Shown here: positions 42,671 to 52,444 of the stretch, piece by piece
Layout of the letters: every line of letters begins with the position of its first letter
Position numbering within the stretch: the first letter of the stretch is position 1
DNA from: Acidovorax sp. FJL06
GTDB taxonomy: Bacteria > Pseudomonadota > Gammaproteobacteria > Burkholderiales > Burkholderiaceae_C
Reading direction: 5' to 3'
Assembly (NCBI RefSeq): GCF_003852545.1
Contig: NZ_QAJR01000010.1
Coordinates: 1 to 64,000, forward strand
DNA length: 64,000 nucleotides
Program-made: the position numbers and the translations under genes
Notes under the pieces: generated by a model
Told to the model about the DNA's origin: nothing
What the model saw: only the letters and a program-made list of their open reading frames with translations
Database searches by the model: none

Positions 42671-43660
42671 CTACGCCGCCCCGCGCCCCTTCTGGCTCTC
42701 GAAGTACACCACCTTGCGGGCACGCATCACGTCGCCCAGCGGGCGGTGTGCCGCCAGGGCCTGCCAGGGGTCGAACACGGCGGCCTCCACCTGGCGCGCC
42801 AGCTCCGGGTCGGTGGCAGGGTCCTGCCGGGGCAAGGTCAGCCGGGCCACGGTGGTGTAGGGCGTAGGCCAGTCCACGCTGGCGTCTTCGATGGGGGTCG
42901 TGGCCTCGTCCACAAAGGGCTGCAGCTGCAAGTCCCAGTGCAGGTCCTGCTGGCGCAGGCGGGCCGCGAACTCGGCGTCCCAGTCCTCCTGCACCTGGGT
43001 CACCGGTGCGCCATTGGACGCATGGGGCACCAGGCGCACGCGCACCGCATACGGCCCGCACGCAATGGGCGCGGCGCTGTGGACGGCATGGGCCGCAAAA
43101 CCCCCAAACGGCCGGCCAAAGGTCTTGACCGTCTTGCCGATCTGCTTGAGGGCCCCCAGCACCCCGTGACGCTGGACCAGGAACTTGATCAGGGCCCCGC
43201 CGCCATGCGAGGCCGCCACCACAAAGTCCACGAACTCGGCGCTTTGCGGAAAGGCGAACTTCTCCTGGTTGATGAGCAGGAAGTCCTGGCTCCTGGCAGG
43301 CCCGTTGCCCAGCGCCGAATCGCCTTGCACGCCCAGCACGCTGAACGCAAAACCCCGGATGTCGGGCTTGCGGTCGGAGGCCTTGTCCATGCCGCCATTG
43401 CTCAGGCGCACCCACACCTCGTACTGCCCGGGCTGGGCAAACAGCCCGTGCGCCGCAAAGGCAGGTAAGTCACCCAGCACCTGCAGCTGGCCCCGCGCGG
43501 CCGTGAGCTGCTTGCGGTGCAGGCCCCGGCCCGCTCCGTATTTCTGCGACTTGCGCGCCTGCAGTTCGGCAAACTGGCGCGCGTATCCGGCAAAACGCTG
43601 CTCTTCATCGGCAGCCACGACTTCCTTCCAGCTTGTGCTGGGCACGCAGGGTGTGTTCAT
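42671..43660 (-). CDS. Catalase-fold heme protein
   Basis: The 329-residue product belongs to the catalase-related proteins of about 330 residues, shorter than true catalases. It shows the family core KPDIRGFAFSVLG, the VRLSNGGMDK segment and FLLINQEKFAF. The His expected near the heme may be in GLHRKQLTAARG, where catalases have the HARG motif. Catalytic activity is uncertain. GAGAGG precedes the start. Confidence 0.75.
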   Translation of the reverse strand: MNTPCVPSTSWKEVVAADEEQRFAGYARQFAELQARKSQKYGAGRGLHRKQLTAARGQLQVLGDLPAFAAHGLFAQPGQYEVWVRLSNGGMDKASDRKPDIRGFAFSVLGVQGDSALGNGPARSQDFLLINQEKFAFPQSAEFVDFVVAASHGGGALIKFLVQRHGVLGALKQIGKTVKTFGRPFGGFAAHAVHSAAPIACGPYAVRVRLVPHASNGAPVTQVQEDWDAEFAARLRQQDLHWDLQLQPFVDEATTPIEDASVDWPTPYTTVARLTLPRQDPATDPELARQVEAAVFDPWQALAAHRPLGDVMRARKVVYFESQKGRGAA

Positions 43661-43737
43661 CGAAGGCCTCTCTCTGATCGCAAAACGGCATGGTAGCGCG
43701 CAAGCCCCTCCTGCGGGTGCCGCGGGGCGGACAGCGC

Positions 43738-44850
43738 CTAAGGGTGGTGAAAGCGGTACACGATGGCCCCTTGCACCACCGCCCCGGGCGCCAACCAGCG
43801 CACGGGAAAGGCTGCGTGGTTGGGCGCATCGGGGTACGCCATGGGCTCCAGGCAGATGCCGTCGCCCGGCTGCCAGAGCCAGCCGCCCTGTTGCGCGCCC
43901 CGGCCCCGGTCCCGCACCGGATCGGCCTTGAGTCCATGGCCCGCATACACCTGCACGCCGGGGGCGGTGCTCCAGACCTCCATCGCGCGGCCGCTCTGGG
44001 GCTCGCTCAGCAGCGCCGCCAGGCGCAGGCCGGGCGGGGTGATGGCAGAGGCAGGCGGCGCATGCTGCGGCCCCTGCTCGTCCAGCACCAGGTAGTGGTC
44101 CAGCCCCCCCGCCAACGCCAGCTGCTCATGGGGCATGGCCACGGCCTCGCCCACACAGCGGGCCTCGCGGAAATCAAAGGGCGTGCCCTGCACAGCCGCC
44201 AGCACACCCGTGGGGCACACATCGGCCGCCAGCGGCACGTAGCGGCTGGCAGGCACCTGCAAGCGGTGGCCGTGCGTGCTGCCCCGCCCTGCGAGGTTGA
44301 AGAATGCGTGACCGGTGAGGTTGAGCACGGTGGGTGCATCCAGTGCCTCGGCCGTCCAGGCCATGTGCAGCGCGTTGTCGGCCGTGACCTGCAAGTGCAG
44401 CCGCAGCCGCACCGTTCCGGGCACGCCGTCGTCTTCGGTGCGAAAAGTGTGGCCCAGGACGAGTGCATCGGTCTGCACGTCTTCGACCACAAAGACCTGG
44501 AAACGGCTGCCCCGGGGCCCGCCGTGGTGGTGGTGCAGGCCGCTGTTGGTGGGCAGTTGGCGCTGCGCGCCATCGGGCAGGGTGAGCCTGCCGCCGCGCA
44601 GGCGCCCGGCCCAGCGGCCGATCAGCGCGCCCATGGAAAGCTGGCCGTCCAGGTAGCCCTGCAGGCTGTCGTAGCCCAGCGCCACATCGGCCAAGCCACC
44701 CTGCCCGTCGGGCACCGCCACCTGCACCAGGCGCGCACCATAGTTGCTCACGGCCACCTGCAGGCCGCCCGCGCTGCGCAGGGTGAAAAGGTCGGTGCGC
44801 TGACCGTGCAACTCTTGTTGAAACGCTTCGCGCGAAAGGGAATGGGCCAT
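43738..44850 (-). CDS. galM: Aldose 1-epimerase (mutarotase) in uronate operon
   Basis: The 370-residue product is a galactose-mutarotase-family protein with VSNYGARLVQVAVPD, GLHHHHGGPRG (catalytic His in the middle) and VLNLTGHAFFNLAG. The enzyme converts alpha and beta anomers of a hexose. It is the last gene of the minus-strand uronate operon, after garD. A role in supplying the beta-pyranose of galacturonate or glucuronate to uronate dehydrogenase is an inference from context. Confidence 0.85.
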   Translation of the reverse strand: MAHSLSREAFQQELHGQRTDLFTLRSAGGLQVAVSNYGARLVQVAVPDGQGGLADVALGYDSLQGYLDGQLSMGALIGRWAGRLRGGRLTLPDGAQRQLPTNSGLHHHHGGPRGSRFQVFVVEDVQTDALVLGHTFRTEDDGVPGTVRLRLHLQVTADNALHMAWTAEALDAPTVLNLTGHAFFNLAGRGSTHGHRLQVPASRYVPLAADVCPTGVLAAVQGTPFDFREARCVGEAVAMPHEQLALAGGLDHYLVLDEQGPQHAPPASAITPPGLRLAALLSEPQSGRAMEVWSTAPGVQVYAGHGLKADPVRDRGRGAQQGGWLWQPGDGICLEPMAYPDAPNHAAFPVRWLAPGAVVQGAIVYRFHHP

Positions 44851-44919
44851 GGCAGCGAGTCTATGCGGCCAGCGGCGCCCTGCAGGAGGCCATGGCGCGG
44901 GCAGGCCCCGCCAGGTTCA

Positions 44920-46494
44920 TCAGGTCACCGGCGCGGGGTTGAACAGCACCAGCGCGTTGTGCAGCTTCCACTGCTCAGCCCAGGTTTGCTTGCGGCCGCT
45001 GGCCACGTCAAGCAGCAGGTGGAACATCTCCCAGCCCAGCTCCTCGATGCTGGCTTCGCCGTCGGCGATCTTGCCGGCATTGATGTCCATCAGGTCGTGC
45101 CAGCGGCGCGCCAGGTCGCTGCGCGTGGCCACCTTGACCACCGGGCATTCGGCCAGGCCATAGGGCGTGCCCCGGCCGGTGGTGAACACGTGCAGGTTCA
45201 TGCCGGCGGCCAGCTGCAGCGTGCCGCAGATGAAGTCGCTGGCGGGCGTGGCGGCATAGACCAGGCCGCGCTGGTCGGGGCGCAGCTTCTCGCCCGGCGC
45301 CAGCACATGCGCGATGGGCGCGGTGCCGCTCTTGATGATGGAGCCCATGGCCTTCTCGGCGATGTTGGACAACCCGCCCGCCTTGTTGCCCGGCGTGGTG
45401 TTGGCCGCGCGGTCCACGCGGCCGCGGTCCAGGTACTGGTCGTACCAACCCAGTTCGCGCACGATGGCCTGGGCCACCTCGGGCGTGGCGGCGCGGCTGG
45501 TGAGCTGCTCCACGGCGTCGCGCACCTCGGTGTTCTCGCTGAACATCACGGTGGCGCCAGCGCGCACCAGCAGGTCGGCGCAGAAACCCACGGCCGGGTT
45601 GGCGGTGACGCCCGAGAACGCATCGCTGCCGCCGCACTGCACGCCCAGCACCAGCTCGCTGGCCGGAACGGTCTCGCGGCGGCGCGCGTTCAGGCGCGTG
45701 AGGTGGGGCCGGGCGCTTTGCACGATGTCGTCCAGCATCGACATGAAGCCCACATGGTGGTCGGCCTGCAGGCACACCGTCTCGGGGCCCAGCGCGGCAT
45801 CGCGCTCGTCGGTGATGGGGAAGCTGCCCGGCGGCAGCAGGCGGTCGGGCTGCAATTTTTCGCAGCCCAGGCTCACCACCATCACCTCGCCGCCAAAGTT
45901 GGGGTTGAGGCTGATGTTGCGCAGCGTGCGGATGGGAATGATGGCGTCCGGCGCATCAATGGCCACGCCGCAGCCGTAGGTGTGCTCCAGGCCGATCACG
46001 TCATCGACGTGCGGGTACAAAGGCAGCAGCTCGTCCTTGATGCGGCGCACCGCCAAGGCCACCACGCCCGCCACACACTGCACCGTGGTGGTGATGGCCA
46101 GGATGTTGCGCGTGCCCACCGAGCCGTCGGCGTTGCGGTAGCCCTCGAAGGTGTAGCCCGTGAGGGGTTCGAGCACGGGGGGCTTCACCGTGGCCATGGG
46201 CAGGCCCTGCAGCGCGCGGGCCGAGGGCATCTGCAGCAGGCGCTCGTGCACCCAGCTGCCGGCCGGGATGGCTTTCAGCGCATAGCCGATGGGCACGTTG
46301 TAGCGGCGCACCACGGCGCCTTCAGCGATGTCTGCCAGCGCCACCTTGTGGCCCTGCGGCACCTTGTCGCGCAGCGTGGTGCCGGCGCCAGGCACGCCTT
46401 GCGGCAGCACCGTGCCCGCCTGCAGGCCGCCGTCGTTGGCGACGATGGCCACGTTGTCTTCCGCATGCATGCGGATGGTGAGGGGGTCTCGCAT
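44920..46494 (-). CDS. garD: Galactarate dehydratase
   Basis: The 524-residue product is a UxaA/GarD-family dehydratase of usual GarD length. It has an N-terminal SAF domain (residues 1-90) and the long catalytic domain with [31 protein letters not shown] and [11 protein letters not shown]. It dehydrates galactarate to 5-keto-4-deoxyglucarate, the step after uronate oxidation and lactone opening. It follows the TRAP transporter genes in the same transcript. Confidence 0.9.
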   Translation of the reverse strand: MRDPLTIRMHAEDNVAIVANDGGLQAGTVLPQGVPGAGTTLRDKVPQGHKVALADIAEGAVVRRYNVPIGYALKAIPAGSWVHERLLQMPSARALQGLPMATVKPPVLEPLTGYTFEGYRNADGSVGTRNILAITTTVQCVAGVVALAVRRIKDELLPLYPHVDDVIGLEHTYGCGVAIDAPDAIIPIRTLRNISLNPNFGGEVMVVSLGCEKLQPDRLLPPGSFPITDERDAALGPETVCLQADHHVGFMSMLDDIVQSARPHLTRLNARRRETVPASELVLGVQCGGSDAFSGVTANPAVGFCADLLVRAGATVMFSENTEVRDAVEQLTSRAATPEVAQAIVRELGWYDQYLDRGRVDRAANTTPGNKAGGLSNIAEKAMGSIIKSGTAPIAHVLAPGEKLRPDQRGLVYAATPASDFICGTLQLAAGMNLHVFTTGRGTPYGLAECPVVKVATRSDLARRWHDLMDINAGKIADGEASIEELGWEMFHLLLDVASGRKQTWAEQWKLHNALVLFNPAPVT

Positions 46495-46555
46495 GGGGTC
46501 CGTTCACTTCACTGTGGGTACATATCTCTCATCATCACGGGCAGGGCCCTGCGAC

Positions 46556-47845
46556 TCAGCCGCCCTTGAGCACCAGGTCCGGTAGCCACATCGAGAACTG
46601 GGGCACATAGGTCACCAGCATCAGCGCGACGATGAGCGCGCCGTAGAACGGCCAGATGGTCTTCATCACCTCGCCCACCGACACGCCGCCGATGGTGCAG
46701 CCGATGAACTGCGTGGTGCCCACAGGGGGCGTGTTCAGGCCCAGTGCGCAGTTGATGAGCATGACGATGCCAAACTGCTCGGTGCTCATGCCGAACTGCT
46801 GGCAGATGGGCAAAAAGATCGGCGTGCAGATCAGGATGGTGGCCGCCATGTCGAGGAAGGTGCCGAGCACGAACAGGATGATGTTCACCGACAGGAAGAT
46901 CACCCAGGGCGAGGTGCTCATGGACTTGAGCGCATCGCCCGTGAGTTCCGCCACGCCGTACAGCCCGATCAGGTAGCCGAACATGGACGAGATGCCGATC
47001 AAGAGCAGCACGGTGCCCGTGGTCTTGACGGCCTTGGAGGCGGCCTTGAGGAACTGCTCGCGCGTGAGCCGCTTGTAGACGAACACCGACAGGATCAGCG
47101 CCCACAGCACCGCGACCGAGGCCGACTCGGTGGCCGTGAAGGCCCCCGACAGAATGCCCGCGATGATGATCACCACCACGGCCAGGCCGGGGATGGACGC
47201 GCGGAACGAGATCCACACGATCTCCCAGCCGGGGAAGGTGCCCGCAGGGTAGCCGCGCTTGACGGCCACAAAGTACGCGGCCGCCAGGTTGCAGATGGTC
47301 AGCAGCAGGGCCGGCACGATGCCCGCGAGGATCAACGCGGCGATGCTCACCTTGCCGCCGGCAGCCAGCGTGAAGATGATGAGGTTGTGCGAGGTGGGCA
47401 TGAGCGCGCCCACCAGCGAGGCGTGTGTGGTCACGTTCACCGCGTAGTCGGCGTGGTAGCCCTCTTTCTTCATCTGCGGGATGAGCACCGCGCCCATGGC
47501 GGACACGTCGGCCACGGGCGAGCCCGAGACGCCGCCGAACAGCGTGCAGGCCAGCACGTTGCTCATGCCCAGGCCGCCGCGCACATGGCCGGCCACGCTC
47601 TTGGCAAAGTCCACGATCTTGTCGGCGATGCCGCCGTACATCATGATTTCGCCGGCGAAGATGAAGAACGGAATCGCCAGGAACGAGAACGGGTTCATGC
47701 CCGAAATCATCTGCTGGAAGCCCACGGCCAGGGGCAGGCCTTCGTAGAGGATGGTGGCCAGCGAGGACAGGCCGATCGAGAAGGCCACGGGCACGCCCAG
47801 CAGCAACAGCAGCGTGAAGCTCACGCACAGGATGGTCAACGCCAT
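46556..47845 (-). CDS. TRAP transporter large permease (DctM)
   Basis: The 429-residue product opens MALTILCVSFTLLLLLGVPV and has about twelve helices with the family motif GGVSGSPVADVSAMG and LGLNTPPVGTTQF. It is the ion-coupled channel of the TRAP system encoded with the small permease and binding protein upstream. GarD follows 61 nt downstream. By linkage it imports galacturonate or glucuronate. Confidence 0.92.
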   Translation of the reverse strand: MALTILCVSFTLLLLLGVPVAFSIGLSSLATILYEGLPLAVGFQQMISGMNPFSFLAIPFFIFAGEIMMYGGIADKIVDFAKSVAGHVRGGLGMSNVLACTLFGGVSGSPVADVSAMGAVLIPQMKKEGYHADYAVNVTTHASLVGALMPTSHNLIIFTLAAGGKVSIAALILAGIVPALLLTICNLAAAYFVAVKRGYPAGTFPGWEIVWISFRASIPGLAVVVIIIAGILSGAFTATESASVAVLWALILSVFVYKRLTREQFLKAASKAVKTTGTVLLLIGISSMFGYLIGLYGVAELTGDALKSMSTSPWVIFLSVNIILFVLGTFLDMAATILICTPIFLPICQQFGMSTEQFGIVMLINCALGLNTPPVGTTQFIGCTIGGVSVGEVMKTIWPFYGALIVALMLVTYVPQFSMWLPDLVLKGG

Positions 47846-47898
47846 GATGGTGGAATCTTTATGAGGACGTGAAGGTGCGGTGGTGTGCTGCGGCGCGC

Positions 47899-48387
47899 TC
47901 AATGCCAGGCGGGCTCGACCTCGGTGCCGTGGAGCAGCGCGATGATGTGCTCCAGCGAGAACATGGCCACCAGCACACCGGCGAGCGCGGGCGGCACGTA
48001 CTTGAAGGCTTCGGAGATGCCCAGCGTGGGGATCTTGTAGGGCGCCACCGATTCGGCCAGCACGCCGCAGTTCCAGGCCATGACCAGGCCGAACACCAGC
48101 ACCAGCGCGTGGATCAGCAACTCGAGCTTGGTGCGCAGCCCGTCGGGCGCCAGCACCAGGAAGGATTCGAGGCCGATGTGGCCCGCATCGCGCACGCCCA
48201 CGGCCATGCCCAGCATGGTCACGTACAGCACCAGCAGCACGGCGCCGCTTTCGGCCCAGGTGGGCGTGTCGTTGAAGATGTAGCGGCCGATGACCTGGTA
48301 GAGCACGGCGCAGACCAGCAGCACCAGCCCCGCCACACCCAGCTGAAGGCAAGAGCGCGCAATGAAGGCACACAGACGCGTATACAT
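47899..48387 (-). CDS. TRAP transporter small permease (DctQ)
   Basis: The 162-residue product has four helices, with the family core QVIGRYIFNDTPTWAESGA and the GHIGLES motif. The ATG at 48387 has AGGA 8 nt upstream; an ATG three codons earlier is also possible. It links the binding protein and the large permease and lies between their genes. Confidence 0.88.
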   Translation of the reverse strand: MYTRLCAFIARSCLQLGVAGLVLLVCAVLYQVIGRYIFNDTPTWAESGAVLLVLYVTMLGMAVGVRDAGHIGLESFLVLAPDGLRTKLELLIHALVLVFGLVMAWNCGVLAESVAPYKIPTLGISEAFKYVPPALAGVLVAMFSLEHIIALLHGTEVEPAWH

Positions 48388-48456
48388 GGTGGACATCCTG
48401 AAGACGGAAAGAAGTGGCCGGCTGGGCACCACGGTGCGCCCGCCGGCCGGGGTGGT

Positions 48457-49434
48457 TTACTGCACCGCGTCGATGCGCTTGACCATGTCCTGCAGCTTGG
48501 GGTCTTTCAGGAACTTGTCGTACACGGGTTTCATGGCGGTCTTGAACGCGACCTTGTCGATCTCCACGACCTGCGCGCCGCCGGCCTTGACGGTGGCCAG
48601 GGACTTTTCTTCGCGCTCGTCCCAGATCTTGCGCATGAAGCCCACCGACTCCTTGGCGGCGGCGCGGATGGCCTTCTGCTCATCAGCGCTCAGCGTGTCC
48701 CACACGCGCTTGCTGAACAGCAGGATCTCGGGCGCCATGGAATGCTCGGTCTTGTTGAAGAACTTGGCGACCTCGAAGTGGCGCGAGCTTTCGTAGCTGG
48801 GGTAGTTGTTCTCGGCAGCATCCACCAGGCCGGTCTTGAGCGCGGTGTAGACCTCGCCAAACGGCATGGGGGTGGCGTTGGCGCCCATGGCTTCGAGCAG
48901 GGACACCCACAGGTCGCTTTGCTGCACACGCACCTTCAGGCCCTTGACGTCGGCCAGGGTCTTGACGGGCTTCTTCACGGTGTAGATCGAACGCGCGCCG
49001 CTGTCGTAGAACGCCAGGCCCACGAAGCCCTGCGATTCGCAGTCCTTGAGGATCTCGTCGCCGATGGCGCCGTCCAGCACCTTGCGCATGTGCTCCTTGT
49101 CGCGGAACAGGAAGGGCATGGTGGGCACCATGGTCGCGGGGCAGATGTTGTTCATGGGCGCCACGTTCACGCGCGTCATCGCGATCGCGCCCAGCTTGGT
49201 CTGCTCAATGGTGTCCTTCTCGATGCCCAGGGCCCCCTTGGCATAGACCTTGATGCCATGCTTGCCGCCGGTGGCCTTGTTCAGGGTCTCGCCCATGTGG
49301 CGCACGGCCAGCACGGTGGGGTAGTCCTCGGGGTGGATGTCGGACGAGCGGAACTCGGTGGCCTGCGCGGCCAGGCCGCCGAGCAGCACGCTAGCAGCGA
49401 TGGCCACGCGGCCAAAAAGGTGTGGAACGTTCAT
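48457..49434 (-). CDS. TRAP solute-binding protein (DctP), uronate type
   Basis: The 325-residue product has a signal peptide ending LAAQA and the DctP fold with [35 protein letters not shown] and [20 protein letters not shown]. This pattern is close to TRAP binding proteins for D-galacturonate and D-glucuronate. Operon context (udh, lactonase, garD) agrees. AGGAGACAACGCACC precedes the start. Substrate is inferred, not tested. Confidence 0.88.
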   Translation of the reverse strand: MNVPHLFGRVAIAASVLLGGLAAQATEFRSSDIHPEDYPTVLAVRHMGETLNKATGGKHGIKVYAKGALGIEKDTIEQTKLGAIAMTRVNVAPMNNICPATMVPTMPFLFRDKEHMRKVLDGAIGDEILKDCESQGFVGLAFYDSGARSIYTVKKPVKTLADVKGLKVRVQQSDLWVSLLEAMGANATPMPFGEVYTALKTGLVDAAENNYPSYESSRHFEVAKFFNKTEHSMAPEILLFSKRVWDTLSADEQKAIRAAAKESVGFMRKIWDEREEKSLATVKAGGAQVVEIDKVAFKTAMKPVYDKFLKDPKLQDMVKRIDAVQ

Positions 49435-49476
49435 GGTGCGTTGTCTCCTGGGTTGAATGGGGGTGGGGCGCCGCGC

Positions 49477-50358
49477 TCAGGCGGGCAGGTACGGGGCTTC
49501 TGCGAGCCCTCGGGTGCCGGGGCGGGCCACGAAGACCGCACCGCCGTGCGCCATGTCGTTGCCCTGGGGCTGGCCCGGGCGGATGGAGGTGATGAACAGC
49601 AGGTCGAGGTCGGGCCCGCCGAAGCTGCACATCGAGGGCTTGCTCACTGGCACGGCCAGCGAGCGGTCGAGCACGCCCGCGGGGGTGAAGCGGTGCACCA
49701 GGCCGGCATCGTTGGCACAGATCCAGTAGCAGCCCTCAGCATCGATGGCCGCGCCATCGGGCCGACCGGGCAGCGCGCGCATGTCCACGAACGGGCGGCG
49801 CGGGCCCAGGCTGCCGTCGCCATGCAGGTCCAGCGCCCAGACCTGCTGCACGCTGGGGTGGCTGTCGCTCAGGTACAGGGTGGCGCCATCGGGGCTGAAG
49901 GCCAGGCCGTTCTGGGTAACCAGGCTCTGGACCTGGGGGGCGGACAGGCCGCGCGCGTCCTGCCGGTACAGGCTGCCCACAGGGCGGGCGAGCGCCATGT
50001 CGCGCACCATGGTGCCGGCCCAGAAGCGGCCCTGGCGGTCGCAGCGTCCGTCGTTAAAGCGCATGCCCTCCTCGGGGTGCTGCACGGCCGAGATGAGGGT
50101 GCTGGCCAGCGTGCCGTCATCGGCCGGGCGCAGGTGGAAGAGGCCCGTGTCCATGCCCGCGATGAGGCCGCCACCAGCATGCAGGGCGATGCAGGCCAGG
50201 CGCTCGGGCGTGGCCCAGCTGGTGAGCTGCCGGTCGGCCCAGCGCAGGCGGCGCAGGGCGCGGCCTTCGATGTCCACCCAGTACAGGGCCTGTTCGGTGG
50301 CAGACCACAGGGGGCTTTCGCCCACCTGGTCGCGGTGGTCGGGCAGCAGCAGGTCCAT
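49477..50358 (-). CDS. SMP-30/gluconolactonase-type lactone hydrolase
   Basis: The 293-residue product is a six-bladed beta-propeller of the SMP-30/regucalcin family with GESPLWSATEQALYWVDI, EGMRFNDGRCDRQGRFWAGT and NGLAFSPDGATLYLSDS, which hold the metal-binding Glu, Asn and Asp. It would open the galactaro- or glucaro-lactone made by uronate dehydrogenase. It starts 11 nt after udh and 43 nt before the TRAP binding-protein gene. Confidence 0.9.
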   Translation of the reverse strand: MDLLLPDHRDQVGESPLWSATEQALYWVDIEGRALRRLRWADRQLTSWATPERLACIALHAGGGLIAGMDTGLFHLRPADDGTLASTLISAVQHPEEGMRFNDGRCDRQGRFWAGTMVRDMALARPVGSLYRQDARGLSAPQVQSLVTQNGLAFSPDGATLYLSDSHPSVQQVWALDLHGDGSLGPRRPFVDMRALPGRPDGAAIDAEGCYWICANDAGLVHRFTPAGVLDRSLAVPVSKPSMCSFGGPDLDLLFITSIRPGQPQGNDMAHGGAVFVARPGTRGLAEAPYLPA

Positions 50359-50369
50359 GGCGGGAGGGC

Positions 50370-51188
50370 TCACTCGAAAGGACCGGTGCGCACGAAGGGG
50401 CCACCCTGGTAGATGACGGCGGGGTCGGCCATGTCGGGCGCGGGGTCGGCCGCCTCCACCTTGGCGCGGAATTGCTCGGAGCTGTCCTCTGGCCGGTAGC
50501 CGATGTGGCGCGCCAGCGTGTTGTCCCACCAGGTGGTGGTGTTGTCGCCCATGCCGTAGATGGTGCTGTGGCCCACCACGGGGGCGGTGAGGCTGGCGAC
50601 GACCAGGCGCTCCAGGTCGTCGTAGCTCATCCAGGTGGCGAGCATGCGGCGGTTGCGCGGCTCGGGAAAGGAGGATCCGATGCGCAGGCACACGGTCTCG
50701 ATGCCGTAGCGGTCGAAGTAAAAGCGCGACAGGTCTTCGCCGAAGGCCTTGGAGACGCCGTACAGGCCGTCGGGGCGCGCCGGGTCGCGCAGGCCCACGA
50801 CCTCGTCCTGGCGGTAGAAGCCGGTGACATGGTTGCTGCTGGCAAAAATCACGCGCTTGACGCCCTGCTTGCGCGCGGCCTCGTACAGGTTGTACACGCC
50901 GACGATGTTGGCGGGCAGGATGGCGTCCCAGGGCTGCTCGGTGGACACGCCGCCCAGGTGCACCACGGCGTCCACGCCGGCCAGCAGCGCATGGATGGCG
51001 GCGGCGTCTTCCAGCTGGGCAGGGCACACCTCTTCACCGGCGGCCTCGGCCCCCAGGTCGGCGATGTCGGACAGACGCAAGGTGGTGCAGTACGCCTTGA
51101 GGCGCTGGCGCAGTTCACGGCCCAGGCCGCCTGCAGCGCCGGTGAGCAGCAATCGGTGGAAGCGGATCGGGGTCGGGTGGCAGGGCAT
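50370..51188 (-). CDS. udh: Uronate dehydrogenase
   Basis: The 272-residue product is a short-chain NAD-dependent dehydrogenase of the Udh type, with TGAAGGLGRELRQRL near the N-terminus, DAVVHLGGVS, SSNHVTGFY, and catalytic Tyr and Lys in LYGVSKAFGED. It oxidises D-galacturonate or D-glucuronate to the aldarolactone. It is the first gene of the minus-strand operon, and a GTTGT/ACAAC operator lies 55 nt upstream. The GntR regulator is divergent. Confidence 0.9.
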   Translation of the reverse strand: MPCHPTPIRFHRLLLTGAAGGLGRELRQRLKAYCTTLRLSDIADLGAEAAGEEVCPAQLEDAAAIHALLAGVDAVVHLGGVSTEQPWDAILPANIVGVYNLYEAARKQGVKRVIFASSNHVTGFYRQDEVVGLRDPARPDGLYGVSKAFGEDLSRFYFDRYGIETVCLRIGSSFPEPRNRRMLATWMSYDDLERLVVASLTAPVVGHSTIYGMGDNTTTWWDNTLARHIGYRPEDSSEQFRAKVEAADPAPDMADPAVIYQGGPFVRTGPFE

Positions 51189-51242
51189 GGAAATTGGGAA
51201 GGTTCTTGGTACAGTGGCGGTATGCGCCGTTGAACGTCATCA

Positions 51243-51255
51243 GTTGTCGTACAAC
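51243..51255. promoter_or_regulatory. Candidate operator in the udh/gntR divergent region
   Basis: GTTGT-CGT-ACAAC is a perfect dyad between udh (minus) and the GntR/FadR regulator gene (plus). FadR-type regulators use such 13-18 bp palindromes. A related dyad lies upstream of the semialdehyde dehydrogenase gene. Confidence 0.6.
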
Positions 51256-51309
51256 GAAAAGCAATGTACTCCCATGAGCCCCTTCGATACATAGGGATAA
51301 CACCAAGAA

Positions 51310-52038
51310 ATGAACACCGCCATCGCCCTTCGCCGCAAGCCCCGCACCCTGGCCCTGGAACTGGTTGAATCCCTGGGCGACCGCATCCGCGATGGCCGGC
51401 TGGCGCTGGGCGACAAGCTGCCCACCGAGGCGGCGATCATGGCCGAGTTCGAGGTGAGCCGCACCGTGGTGCGCGAGGCCATCTCCAAGCTGCAGGCCTC
51501 GGGACTGGTGGAGACGCGCCACGGCATCGGCACCTTCGTGCTGGGCCTGGGCCAGGCGCCGGGCTTCAAGATCACCCCCGACCAGTTCAGCACCCTGCGC
51601 GACGTGATCGCGGTGCTGGAGTTGCGCATCGGCGTGGAGACCGAAGCCGCAGCCCTGGCCGCGCAGCGCCGCACCGACGCCAACATCGCCGCCATGCGCG
51701 TGGCGCTGGACGCCGTGACCAAGGCCGTGGACGAGGGGCGCGATGCCGTGGCCTCGGACTTCCAGTTCCACCTCGAAATCGCGCGCGCCACGCAGAACAG
51801 CCACTTTGCGGAGCTGATGGGCACGCTGGGCAGCATGATCATTCCGCGCGCCCGCCTGGACACCGGCGAAGGCCCCCACGATGACCTGCGCCAGTACCTG
51901 CGCCGCGTGAACGGCGAGCACGAAAGCATCTACGACGCCATCGTGGGCCAGGACCCCGATGCCGCCCGCGCCGCCATGCGCACCCACCTGGCCAACAGCC
52001 GCGAGCGCCGCCGCCGCGCCCAGGCCGAGGCGGGCTGA
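51310..52038 (+). CDS. GntR/FadR-type regulator of uronate genes
   Basis: The 242-residue product has a GntR winged helix (about residues 12-78: GDKLPTEAAIMAEFEVSRTV and VVREAISKLQASGLV) and an FCD ligand domain (LRDVIAVLELRIGVETEAA; metal-binding His and Asp in FQFHLEIARATQN). It is divergent from udh. Homologous regulators of uronate/aldarate clusters in Burkholderiales (GguR type) respond to pathway intermediates; identity here is an inference. Confidence 0.85.
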   Translation: MNTAIALRRKPRTLALELVESLGDRIRDGRLALGDKLPTEAAIMAEFEVSRTVVREAISKLQASGLVETRHGIGTFVLGLGQAPGFKITPDQFSTLRDVIAVLELRIGVETEAAALAAQRRTDANIAAMRVALDAVTKAVDEGRDAVASDFQFHLEIARATQNSHFAELMGTLGSMIIPRARLDTGEGPHDDLRQYLRRVNGEHESIYDAIVGQDPDAARAAMRTHLANSRERRRRAQAEAG

Positions 52039-52161
52039 GGCGCGAGGCGCGCACCCCACCCAACGGCGCCACCGCGCCGCCCCTCCCCGCCAAGCCACGG
52101 GACGACGGTCTGGCTGGCACCCTCTGCCATCCGTAGAAACCGCCATGCACAATACCGGCAA

Positions 52162-52185
52162 TTGTTGTACGATGACATACAACAA
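52162..52185. promoter_or_regulatory. Palindrome upstream of the semialdehyde dehydrogenase gene
   Basis: TTGTTGTA (52162-52169) and TACAACAA (52178-52185) form a perfect dyad with an 8-bp centre. Its left half contains GTTGTACG, as in the udh operator. It lies in the 52039-52444 gap (406 nt) before the dehydrogenase gene, which has no other gene; the remainder shows only a weak AT-rich stretch near 52320-52345 that could hold a promoter. Confidence 0.55.
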
Positions 52186-52444
52186 ACCCCAGCCGCAGCG
52201 TGATCGGGCATACGCCTTGAGCCCCCGTTCCAGATGAACAGAAGGCTTGGCCGCTCCCGCGCGATCTGATCCCGACGCAGCCCGCAAAGGCTTGCAGGCA
52301 ATGGCTTCGGGAGGTTATCGTTCAGTGTTTACTACATTTATTGCCACCGTGACCCCAGCCAGCGCAGCGGACTCTGCGCGCCGGGAGCCCCCCCCACCCT
52401 GACACCGTTTTCCTCTCCTCTTCTTTTCAACCCGGCCTACCACC

